A program made the translations under genes and the position numbers. 62,651 nucleotides of DNA from Alphaproteobacteria bacterium (GTDB lineage: Bacteria > Pseudomonadota > Alphaproteobacteria > CAAGCB01 > CAG-977): NCBI GenBank assembly GCA_900768845.1, contig CAAGEK010000010.1:1-62651 (forward strand), in the 5' to 3' direction. Positions 32,906 through 41,319 of the stretch are shown here, in pieces (positions within the stretch are counted from its first letter, which is position 1; each line of letters begins with the position of its first letter). The notes beneath the pieces are model-generated. The model made no database searches. It saw nothing but the letters and a program-made list of their open reading frames with translations, and had not been told where the DNA came from.

Positions 32906-34693
32906 TTATTTTTTCTCGACGACTTTGGGCATCTCGACTTTGATGTGCAATTCCTTCAATTGCTTGGGCGTCACCTCAGCCGGAGCCTGCATCATCAAAT
33001 CCTGAGCCTGTTGGTTCATCGGGAACAAAATGACCTCGCGAATGTTCGGTTCGTCGGCCAGCAACATCACCATACGGTCGATGCCTGGGGCGGAACCGCC
33101 GTGAGGAGGCGCACCGTACTTAAACGCGTTCAGCATGCCGCCGAATTTCTGTTCGACGACTTCGGGACCGTATCCCGCGATTTCAAAAGCTTTGTACATA
33201 ATGTCGGGACGGTGGTTGCGGATCGCGCCCGAAGACAGTTCGATACCGTTGCATACGATGTCGTACTGATACGCGTTGATTTCCAACGGATCCTTGTTCA
33301 ACAAAGCGTCCATTCCGCCCTGAGGCATTGAAAACGGATTGTGCGAGAAGCAAACCTGATTCGTTTCCTCGTCCAGTTCGAACATCGGGAAATCGGTAAT
33401 CCAGCAGAAGCGGAAAACGTCTTTTTCGCCCAAATCCAACTGATCGCAAATTTTCGTGCGCACCTGACCCGCGAATTTCTCGACGCTGCCTTTCTTTTCG
33501 CAAACAAAGAAAACGGCGTCGCCTTCTTTCACGCCGGCGGCCTCTTTAATCGCCTTGATGCGGTCTTCATCCAGATTTTTGGCAATCGCGCCTTTGGGCC
33601 CTTCGTTCGTAAAGGTGATGAAACCGATACCGGGCATACCGATTTCACGCGCCCAATCGTTCATCTTGTCGAACCAACTGCGCGGTTTTGCCGCCGCTCC
33701 CGGAGCAGGAATCGCACGGACGATGGATCCGCGTTCAACGGCGTTTGCGAAAATGCCGAAACCGGAACCGCGATAAATGTCGGTCACATCCGTAATAATC
33801 AACGGATTGCGCAAGTCCGGCTTGTCCGAACCGTACTTCAACATCGCTTCCGCATAGGGAATGCGGGGGAACGGCGCGGGAGTGACTTTCCTGCCGTTTC
33901 CGAATTCCTCGAACACACCGTGCAAAACGGGCTCGATCGCGGCGAAAACATCATCCTGCGTCACGAACGCCATTTCAAAGTCCAGCTGATAAAATTCACC
34001 GGGGGAACGGTCGGCGCGGCTGTCTTCGTCACGGAAACACGGCGCAATCTGGAAATAACGGTCGAATCCCGACACCATCAACAATTGTTTGAACTGTTGC
34101 GGAGCCTGAGGCAATGCGTAGAATTTCCCCGGATGCAAACGGCTGGGAACCAGAAAGTCACGCGCACCTTCAGGGCTGGAAGCCGTCAGGATCGGCGTTT
34201 GATATTCGATAAAGCCCTGTTCGATCATACGGCGACGCAACGATGCGATCACTTTGGAACGCAACACCATATTGTTATGCAACTTTTCACGGCGCAAATC
34301 CAAAAAACGGTAGCGCAGACGGACGTCTTCGGGATTGTCGTAATCGCCCGCGACCTGCATCGGCAGAATGTCGGCTTCGGAAAGGACTTCGGCTTCTTCG
34401 ACGTGCAATTCGATTTCACCCGTCGGCAGATTTTTATTAACGGTATCGCCCTCGCGCTTGACGACGCGACCCGTGACGCAAATGACGCTTTCGGAACGCA
34501 GACGTTCCAGAATTTTAAAAACGGGGCTGGAAACATCAACGACGCACTGCGTCAAACCGTAATGGTCGCGCAAATCGATAAAGACCAGATTGCCGTGATC
34601 GCGTTTGCGGTGTATCCATCCCGACAGGCGCGCCGTCGCGCCCGCATCGGAAAGACGAAGCTGGCCGCAGTTGTGCGAACGATAAATGTGCAT
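32906..34693 (-). CDS. aspS: Aspartyl-tRNA synthetase
   Basis: A 595-residue class IIb synthetase of the bacterial long form. It has an N-terminal OB anticodon-binding domain (about 1-105, GWIHRKRDHGNLVFIDLRD), a catalytic core with motif 2 region FRDEDSRADRSPGEFYQLDFEMAF, the GAD insertion domain (about 290-410) and motif 3 GGSAPGIDRMVMLL. It charges tRNA-Asp. In bacteria lacking AsnRS it also mischarges tRNA-Asn; residues deciding this cannot be judged reliably here. Ends at a strong terminator and is divergent from rnd. Confidence 0.97.
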   Translation of the reverse strand: MHIYRSHNCGQLRLSDAGATARLSGWIHRKRDHGNLVFIDLRDHYGLTQCVVDVSSPVFKILERLRSESVICVTGRVVKREGDTVNKNLPTGEIELHVEEAEVLSEADILPMQVAGDYDNPEDVRLRYRFLDLRREKLHNNMVLRSKVIASLRRRMIEQGFIEYQTPILTASSPEGARDFLVPSRLHPGKFYALPQAPQQFKQLLMVSGFDRYFQIAPCFRDEDSRADRSPGEFYQLDFEMAFVTQDDVFAAIEPVLHGVFEEFGNGRKVTPAPFPRIPYAEAMLKYGSDKPDLRNPLIITDVTDIYRGSGFGIFANAVERGSIVRAIPAPGAAAKPRSWFDKMNDWAREIGMPGIGFITFTNEGPKGAIAKNLDEDRIKAIKEAAGVKEGDAVFFVCEKKGSVEKFAGQVRTKICDQLDLGEKDVFRFCWITDFPMFELDEETNQVCFSHNPFSMPQGGMDALLNKDPLEINAYQYDIVCNGIELSSGAIRNHRPDIMYKAFEIAGYGPEVVEQKFGGMLNAFKYGAPPHGGSAPGIDRMVMLLADEPNIREVILFPMNQQAQDLMMQAPAEVTPKQLKELHIKVEMPKVVEKK

Positions 34694-34952
34694 GGAAAAT
34701 TCCTCGCTGTATCAAAGAAAAAAAACCTTGTGAATATTGGTTTTCGCCCGCCTGTTTGTCAACATAAAACTTGAAAATCCAAGCGTCCGCCCCTGTTTTT
34801 ACGGCCGTTTTCAAAACCGTCGTTTCGGACGAATCACTCAAAAATCCGGTAAAAATTCCGCCATATCCCTCTGAAAGCTCATTTTCCGCTTTGTTTTACG
34901 GAAAAGATTGCCTATAAAAAAATAAACGGCACGCTGACTTACGGATACGACA

Positions 34953-36110
34953 ATGGCAACACTGATACAAACGAACGACGACCTTGCAGCCTTTTGTGAA
35001 AAGCTTAAAGGCAGCCCTTTCGTCACCGTCGACACGGAATTCATTCGCGAAAAAACCTATTGGCCGAAACTCTGTCTGGTTCAGCTTGCCTCTTTGGAAG
35101 CGGCGGCCTGTGTCGATCCGCTGGCGGACGGCATCGATCTGAAGCCGGTTTTCGACCTGATGCAGGATGAAAACATTGTCAAAGTCTTTCATGCGGCACG
35201 GCAGGACGTGGAAATCTTTCACCATCTGACAGGATCCGTCCCGCGTCCCCTATTCGACACCCAAGTGGCCGCAATGGTTTGCGGATTCGGAGAATCCGTC
35301 AGCTATCAAACGCTCGTGTCCAAACTTGCCGGAACGGACATTGACAAAACCATGCGCTTTACGGACTGGTCCAGACGCCCGCTGACGCAAAGACAGATAG
35401 ATTACGCCCTGTGCGACGTGACTCATTTGCGCGACGTTTACGCCCGATTGAAAGAAATTCTGGAACAAACGGGACGCACGGAATGGGTGAGCGAAGAAAT
35501 CGCCTTTCTGTCCGATCCGGAAACTTATGAAAACGCTCCGGACAAAGCGTGGCTGAAAATCAAGCAAAATTCGCATAATCCCCAGTTCCTCGGCATATTG
35601 CAGGCTTTGGCGGGGTGGCGCGAAGAGGAAGCCCAAAAGCACGACCGCCCGCGCAAACACATCGTCCGCGACGAGCTGTTGCTGGAATTGGCGGCATTCG
35701 CCCCCGCGACACTTGAAGAAATGCAATCCATCCGCGCCGTACCTCAAGGGTTCGCGGAAGGACGGCTGGGGACGGCCGTTCGCAACGTCATAAAGCAAAC
35801 GCTTGAAAAGGGCTCCGACGCCTGCCCGAAACCGGAAATCCGCAAAGACCTCCCCAAAGGCACGAAGTCGCTCGTAAAACTTTTAAAGTTGTTGCTGACC
35901 GTCAAATCGGAACAGCACGACGTCGCCGAAAAATTGATTGCGGACGCGCAAGACCTTGAAAATCTGGCTTTGACGGACGCGAACGGGTCGCGCACCCTGA
36001 CAGGGTGGAGGTACACCGTTTTCGGTCAGGACGCTCTGGCATTGAAAAACGGCAAACTCGCCCTGTGCTACAATCCCAAAAAACACCGCGTTGAATTCAG
36101 ACAGCTTTAG
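34953..36110 (+). CDS. rnd: Ribonuclease D
   Basis: A 385-residue 3'-5' exoribonuclease for tRNA 3' end trimming. The DEDD exonuclease site is visible: Asp and Glu in TVDTEFIREKTYW, Asp in HAARQDVEIF, and Asp in QIDYALCDVTHL. An HRDC domain follows (about residues 205-285, FLGILQALAGWREEEAQ), and a second C-terminal helical domain. Length is normal. Divergent from aspS with a 259-base gap in which I see no other gene. Confidence 0.95.
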   Translation: MATLIQTNDDLAAFCEKLKGSPFVTVDTEFIREKTYWPKLCLVQLASLEAAACVDPLADGIDLKPVFDLMQDENIVKVFHAARQDVEIFHHLTGSVPRPLFDTQVAAMVCGFGESVSYQTLVSKLAGTDIDKTMRFTDWSRRPLTQRQIDYALCDVTHLRDVYARLKEILEQTGRTEWVSEEIAFLSDPETYENAPDKAWLKIKQNSHNPQFLGILQALAGWREEEAQKHDRPRKHIVRDELLLELAAFAPATLEEMQSIRAVPQGFAEGRLGTAVRNVIKQTLEKGSDACPKPEIRKDLPKGTKSLVKLLKLLLTVKSEQHDVAEKLIADAQDLENLALTDANGSRTLTGWRYTVFGQDALALKNGKLALCYNPKKHRVEFRQL

Positions 36111-36179
36111 TTTTTTGCACAAAAGCGCATTTTCTGATATACTTGCGGAGATGGTGGAAATTCAAACGGGAGGTTTTCC

Positions 36180-36842
36180 GTGCGTTTATTTTTATTTTTA
36201 TTGTTATTCCCGTTTTGTGCGATGAATGCAAACGCCGCTTCCGTCAAGCTGGGCGCCGGTATGCCGGCTCAAACTCAAACGCCGACCATGTTGCGCCCGT
36301 CAAATACGGAAATCACCTGCACGGAAAACTCCGACTGCCGTTTTTTTGAAGAGTGCGTCGGTTTGAAATGCGTCAAAATCTGCCAACCGAACCCTTGCGC
36401 AAAAGGCAAACACTGCATTCCCACCGGCCCCGACCAACCGCACACCTACAAGTGTGTCGAATGTGTTTATCACGATGATTGCCCCTCCGGTTACGAATGT
36501 GTCAAAGGCTTCAAATGCGCCAAAAAGGATCCTTGCAGACAGGCGGTGTGTTCTCCCGGAGCCCCGTTTTGCATCCCCGAACCGTACAAAAGCCTGCCTT
36601 ATACGTGCGTGCAGTGTACCGACGACACGCACTGCCCCCCGATCGGCGGCCTGTCCCGCAAGTGCGTGAACAATTTCTGCCTGTTCAACATTGACGGGAA
36701 CATTCCCGCCCCGTCCGTTCCCGCTCCCGTTCCGGCCGAAGAACCTTACGAATACGCCGACGAAAACGGAGAAGAGTACGACGACGGCTTTGACGGATAC
36801 GATCCCCGGAACATAAACGACGATAACGGATACTACGAATAA
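36180..36842 (+). CDS. Secreted cysteine-rich EGF-like protein
   Basis: A 220-residue protein. It starts at GTG 36180 (GGGAGG upstream), giving a signal peptide RLFLFLLLFPFCAMNANAA. The mature part (about 45-170) has more than 20 cysteines in EGF-like spacing (CTENSDCRFFEEC, CQPNPCAKGKHC, CVYHDDCPSGYEC), with repeated CxxC and NPC-KG-C units. The last about 50 residues are acidic and Pro/Tyr-rich (EEPYEYADENGEEYDD). The pattern is like eukaryotic EGF/EB modules. Function unknown: adhesion or envelope. Two similar proteins lie at 55859-57649. Confidence 0.75.
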   Translation: MRLFLFLLLFPFCAMNANAASVKLGAGMPAQTQTPTMLRPSNTEITCTENSDCRFFEECVGLKCVKICQPNPCAKGKHCIPTGPDQPHTYKCVECVYHDDCPSGYECVKGFKCAKKDPCRQAVCSPGAPFCIPEPYKSLPYTCVQCTDDTHCPPIGGLSRKCVNNFCLFNIDGNIPAPSVPAPVPAEEPYEYADENGEEYDDGFDGYDPRNINDDNGYYE

Positions 36843-37028
36843 CCCGCCGCCGCTTTTCCGACCGGTTCTTTTCCACTGCATTCTTGAGCCCCTTTCCCGC
36901 CTTGCGCACCGCTTGAGCCGGTATCGTTTTCCACCCCCGAAAAATAACGGCGGAGGGATTAAGTTTCTGTTTAACAAATTCGGTTTACACTGGACGTAAC
37001 GCTCAACCATAAATCGGAGTATTTTAAC

Positions 37029-39020
37029 GTGTCTGCTGCTTTAAACCCGTATTTCGATCCCTCGGTCTTACGCATTTGCGACAGTTCCCCCGTCAAAGTC
37101 ACTTTTTTGAAATCCTCCGGAAAAGACCGCCATATCCTCGGTTTTTATACAATCGACGGAAACGTTTTCAAAGATATACGAATCCTGTTCGTAAACGCAG
37201 GCAATGAATCCCTTATCCCCAACGTCAGTTCCGTTTTTTTGGGAAACCGTCTGAACGGAAAAATCCCCGTCTTTTTCGCCATAGAAAACGGTTTCGATTT
37301 GAACGCCGGAGCCGAATGGTTCCAAGACGTTACGGCGCAAAACGGATTTTGGCGTTTCCTGTCGCCTTGCTCCGACGCTTCCGCCTTTCCCGTTTTAGAG
37401 CGCGGAAACGTTGTTTGGAAAGACAAAGGGGAAACGATTGTCGAAGCCGGCGCGGACGCGTGTTTGGGAACGGAGCATCCCGTTTTGGTCTGGCAATCGA
37501 ACGACGGCCGCCTGTTCGTTCCGAAAGGTTCGATATATCACAGTTTCGGTTACGGTCTTTATCCTGAAATGAACCCCGACGACAAACGGCACGCTTTGTT
37601 GTTCCGTGAAGCGGAAGAAACTTCGCTGATTTTGAATTTTACCGGCAACAAAGGCGGGCGGCTGGAATCCGATCCGGCGGTTTCCGTGCGTTTGCAAATC
37701 GGAGACCGGAATTTCGACGCATTGACGCAAAACCGCGTCGGATGTTTCATCCCGTTAAACCTTGCCAGAGAAACCGTCGTAGAGGAAATGTCCGTCATCC
37801 TGCCGGAAAACAGCCCCGATACGCTGTATTTGGAAGGCTTCGACGATCAAAAATCCCTGCCCGTCGCCCAACGCACGTTTGAAATAAGGAATACGGGAAG
37901 GGCTTTGACATTGAAATCCCAAGCCCCCTCCGCCGTTTACGAAGCCTTGTGTTCTTTGGTTAAAATCCGCACCGCCTCTCCGTCCGTATCGGAAACCGAC
38001 GTGTCGATTGTGTTAAAAACAAGTCGCGGCGACGTTACACGCAGAGGAGCCGTTTCAATCCTGTCCGAAAATATGATGGCCGGTACGATTTTTTCGACGA
38101 AAACGCCTCTGGGCTTTCCGGAATCCGAATTACCGCCGAGATTCAAAGTCTCAAGTGAAAAGCCGTCCGACCCTTTGCCCGTATTTTTAAGGGATGCCGC
38201 CGGCGAAGAAACCACTCCGGCCTCTTTGGTCAAAACGGCGGCCTCTTTGCTGATGAAAAACGCCCCGAACGGCAAAACGGCTTTGATTACCGGAGGGGCG
38301 AAACGTATCGGGCGGGCGATTGCCACGGGTTTGGCGCGCAGAGGATGGAACGTTTTGATTCACTGCTGTTCGTCCGTCGGAAACGCGGGAAAACTGGTTG
38401 AAGAAATACGCCAGACTTACGGAGTCAAAACCGCCTATGTCCGTTGCGATTTCACGGACGCCAAAGAATTGCGGTCTTTTCTGCCTTCCGTCGTCGAAAC
38501 GCACGGTTCGATAGACGCCTTGATTAACAACGCCGCCGTTTTTGAACAGGATTCCTTTGATTCCTGTTCTCAAGAAAGCTGGGATGCGAACATGACGATG
38601 AACCTGCGCGTTCCGTTTCTGCTTTCCCAAGACTTCGCCCGCCTGTTGCCGCCGGAAAAGACCGGAAACATCGTCAATATTCTGGATCAGCGCGTTTTAA
38701 ACCCGACGCCTTATTTCACGTCGTACACGCTCAGCAAATCGGGGCTTGCCCTGCTGACAAGGACGACCGCACTGGCCTTGGCTCCCCGCATCAAAGTGAA
38801 CGGCGTCGCTCCGGGAGACGTTTTCCCCGCGCAAAAGCAATCCAAAGCGGATTTTGAACGCCGATGCTCTCAAACGCCTTTGAAAAAGGGCGCGCCGGCC
38901 GAAGAAATCGCCGACGCCGTCGCTTTCGTTTTGGAAACATCTTGCTTGACAGGACAGATTATTGCTTTGGACGGAGGCCAGAATTTAAACTGGTCTGCGG
39001 AAATCAAAACCGGAAAGTAA
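37029..39020 (+). CDS. Fusion: DUF4114-like N-terminus and short-chain dehydrogenase
   Basis: One 663-residue frame. Residues about 1-400 are beta-rich, with FYTIDGNVF and VSSVFLGNRLNGKIPVFFAIENGF. The DUF4114-like nature is a weak impression from this part, possibly with repeats of similar strands. From about residue 415 a complete SDR begins: NAD(P) motif TGGAKRIG, NNAAVF, and catalytic Tyr and Lys in YTLSK. The sequence NILDQRVLNPTP and the ending TGQIIALDGGQNL are of the alphaproteobacterial dihydropteridine/FolM-like SDR next to uvrC. An internal ATG (38250) could start a separate SDR, but without a clear RBS. Start GTG 37029. No signal peptide is evident, so the N-terminal part seems cytosolic. 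Confidence 0.7.
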   Translation: MSAALNPYFDPSVLRICDSSPVKVTFLKSSGKDRHILGFYTIDGNVFKDIRILFVNAGNESLIPNVSSVFLGNRLNGKIPVFFAIENGFDLNAGAEWFQDVTAQNGFWRFLSPCSDASAFPVLERGNVVWKDKGETIVEAGADACLGTEHPVLVWQSNDGRLFVPKGSIYHSFGYGLYPEMNPDDKRHALLFREAEETSLILNFTGNKGGRLESDPAVSVRLQIGDRNFDALTQNRVGCFIPLNLARETVVEEMSVILPENSPDTLYLEGFDDQKSLPVAQRTFEIRNTGRALTLKSQAPSAVYEALCSLVKIRTASPSVSETDVSIVLKTSRGDVTRRGAVSILSENMMAGTIFSTKTPLGFPESELPPRFKVSSEKPSDPLPVFLRDAAGEETTPASLVKTAASLLMKNAPNGKTALITGGAKRIGRAIATGLARRGWNVLIHCCSSVGNAGKLVEEIRQTYGVKTAYVRCDFTDAKELRSFLPSVVETHGSIDALINNAAVFEQDSFDSCSQESWDANMTMNLRVPFLLSQDFARLLPPEKTGNIVNILDQRVLNPTPYFTSYTLSKSGLALLTRTTALALAPRIKVNGVAPGDVFPAQKQSKADFERRCSQTPLKKGAPAEEIADAVAFVLETSCLTGQIIALDGGQNLNWSAEIKTGK

Positions 39021-39366
39021 CGATTCGCGAACGGGAGAAAAAACATTTTTTCGCCTCCGCCCCTTTGTTTCGGACGAGTCACGGGATTTATCAAAATATC
39101 CACAGGAAAAACGTCGCATGAAGGCACGCAAAAATAAAGCAAGAGCAAAAAAAATATTTTTTTGCAAAAAAAGTCTTGATTATAAAAAATTAATATTTTT
39201 CAATAACTTATAAAAAATGCCTAAAAATGAGGCATATTGATAAAAGGTTAAGGAACGCTTAGATAAAACGATTATGCCAACATCTTGTCCACATGGTTAT
39301 CCACAAATTTGGGGACAAGTGCCAAATACGGGATAAAAACCTAAAAAAGCCAACGGATTCAACAGG
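39021..39366. other. AT-rich gap with DnaA-box-like sites: candidate replication origin
   Basis: A perfect DnaA box TTATCCACA lies at 39297-39305. TTGTCCACA (one mismatch) at 39285-39293 is 12 bases from it in the same orientation, and ATATCCACA at 39096-39104 is a further near-match. Between 39140 and 39245 the sequence is strongly AT-rich, with poly-A and poly-T runs that could act as an unwinding element. There is no coding frame of note. Neighbours are the SDR and uvrC, not the usual alphaproteobacterial oriC neighbours hemE or dnaA, so this is only a candidate. Confidence 0.4.
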
Positions 39367-41247
39367 ATGAATGAAAACAGCACAGATTTGAACATCGGCA
39401 CGGCGTGCGAATCCGAAGAAAACCTTAAAGGAGCGCGATATGTCGCTTCGCGTTTGCCGTTTTTTCCGGATCGCCCCGGCGTATACCGTATGTTGACCCG
39501 TCAGGGCAAAGTGCTGTATGTCGGCAAAGCGAAAAACCTGCGCAAACGGTTGGATTCTTATGCCCACCCCGAACGGCAGGGCGTGCGCATCCAAAGGATG
39601 ATCGCCCAAATCGAACAAATAGAAATCATCGAAACGACGACCGAAGCCGAAGCGTTCCTGTTGGAAAACGACCTGATCAAACGGTTGAAACCTTACTACA
39701 ACATTTTGCTCAAAGACGATAAAACCTTTCCGCATATTCTGATTACGACGAAAGAGGAATGGCCGCAAATTTTGAAACATCGGGGAGCCAGAACGCGGAA
39801 GGGGGAATATTTCGGCCCCTTTGCATCGGTGGCGGCCGTCAATGAAACCCTGACCGTTTTGGAAAAGGCGTTTTTATTGCGTTCCTGCACGGACAATGTT
39901 TTTTATCACCGTACGCGCCCGTGTCTGTTACACCAAATCAAGCGGTGTTGCGCTCCGTGCGCAGGTAAAACGGACAAAGCCGAATACGCCGCGCTCGTTC
40001 GGGAAGCCTGCGCTTTCATGCAAAACAAAAGCACGAAAATCCAAAAGGATCTGGCGCAACAAATGCAAGAAGCCAGCGACGGGATGAATTATGAAACCGC
40101 CGCCGTCCTGCGCGACCGCATCCGTGCGCTTAATCAAGTCCAAAGCCAAAGCAAAGATCTTGACGGCATTCAGGATTGCGACATTATCGCTTTGTTTTCC
40201 GACAAAGGGGAAAGTTGCATTCAGGTGTTTTTCTATCGCGGGGGACGCAGTTGCGGGAATTACGCCTTTTTCCCGACGCGAACGGAAGACAGGGCGGACG
40301 CCGACGTTCTGCAGGCCTTTATCGGACAATTTTATACGACGCACGCCGTGCCCAAAGAAATCGTCGTTTCCCTTCCGCTTCCGGACGAAACCGTCGTTTC
40401 TCAGGCTTTATCGGCGAAATCCGGCCGAAAGGTCGCCGTGTCCCCGTCGGTCAGAGGCAACAAAAAACATCTGCTTGACAGAGCCGTCATGAACGCCAGA
40501 GAAGCATTGATCCGGCGGCGGGTCGAATTTTCCGCCCGCGCCGGATTGATGGAGGAATTGCGCGAATTCGTGGGGGCTTCCCTTCCCTTGCAACGGATCG
40601 AGGTTTACGATAACAGCCATATTCAGGGAGCCCACGCCGTCGGAGCCATGATTGTCGCCACGCCGGAAGGGTTTGATAAAAAATCGTACCGCAAATTCAA
40701 CATCAAAGCGGAAAACTACACCGCAGGCGACGATTACGGAATGATGCGCGAAGTTTTGACCCGCCGTTTCAAACGCGGATTGAACGAAGGCGATCTGCCC
40801 GACCTGATTTTAATCGACGGCGGAATGAATCAGCTTAACGTCGCTTTGGAAGTCTTGAAAGAATTGCAGGTTCCCGACGTTTTGGCCGTCGGCGTCGCAA
40901 AAGGCGAAGACAGGAATGCCGGAAAGGAAACGCTTTATTTCGCGGACAGGCCGCCCGTCAATTTGGAATTTGACAATCCTTTACTGCATTACATCCAAAG
41001 ACTGCGCGACGAATCCCACCGGTTTGTCATCGGTTCCCACCGGATTAAACGCACAAATGACACGCTTGTTTCCGTTTTGGATGAAATCGGCGGTATCGGA
41101 GCAAAACGCAAACGCGCTTTATTGCAGCATTTCGGATCGGTCAAGGCGTTGAAAGAAGCGTCTTTGGATGAAATCGCCAATGTCGAAGGCATCAGCCCCC
41201 TTTTGGCCAAACAAATCAAAAACGCCCTGACGGGAAAAGAAGAATAA
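39367..41247 (+). CDS. uvrC: UvrABC excinuclease subunit C
   Basis: A 626-residue nucleotide-excision-repair endonuclease. The N-terminal GIY-YIG domain (GVYRMLTRQGKVLYVGKAKNL) makes the 3' cut. A Cys region CLLHQIKRCCAPC follows, then a UVR domain (MQEASDGMNYETAAVLRDRI), the RNase H-like domain for the 5' cut (EVYDNSHIQGAHAVGAMIV, LILIDGGMNQLN) and C-terminal helix-hairpin-helix (IGGIGAKRKRALLQHFGSVKAL). Length is normal. The SDR-uvrC-pgsA order is familiar from alphaproteobacteria. Confidence 0.97.
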   Translation: MNENSTDLNIGTACESEENLKGARYVASRLPFFPDRPGVYRMLTRQGKVLYVGKAKNLRKRLDSYAHPERQGVRIQRMIAQIEQIEIIETTTEAEAFLLENDLIKRLKPYYNILLKDDKTFPHILITTKEEWPQILKHRGARTRKGEYFGPFASVAAVNETLTVLEKAFLLRSCTDNVFYHRTRPCLLHQIKRCCAPCAGKTDKAEYAALVREACAFMQNKSTKIQKDLAQQMQEASDGMNYETAAVLRDRIRALNQVQSQSKDLDGIQDCDIIALFSDKGESCIQVFFYRGGRSCGNYAFFPTRTEDRADADVLQAFIGQFYTTHAVPKEIVVSLPLPDETVVSQALSAKSGRKVAVSPSVRGNKKHLLDRAVMNAREALIRRRVEFSARAGLMEELREFVGASLPLQRIEVYDNSHIQGAHAVGAMIVATPEGFDKKSYRKFNIKAENYTAGDDYGMMREVLTRRFKRGLNEGDLPDLILIDGGMNQLNVALEVLKELQVPDVLAVGVAKGEDRNAGKETLYFADRPPVNLEFDNPLLHYIQRLRDESHRFVIGSHRIKRTNDTLVSVLDEIGGIGAKRKRALLQHFGSVKALKEASLDEIANVEGISPLLAKQIKNALTGKEE

Positions 41248-41319
41248 AAAAGCTTTCAAAAAACAAATATATATTATATAAAAATTTTGTCATTGAAACA
41301 TTTATAAGGACGTTAAAAA

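Noticed and set aside
33341..34774. Long plus-strand frame antisense to aspS
   Set aside because: It is a codon-bias shadow of aspS with unrecognisable composition.
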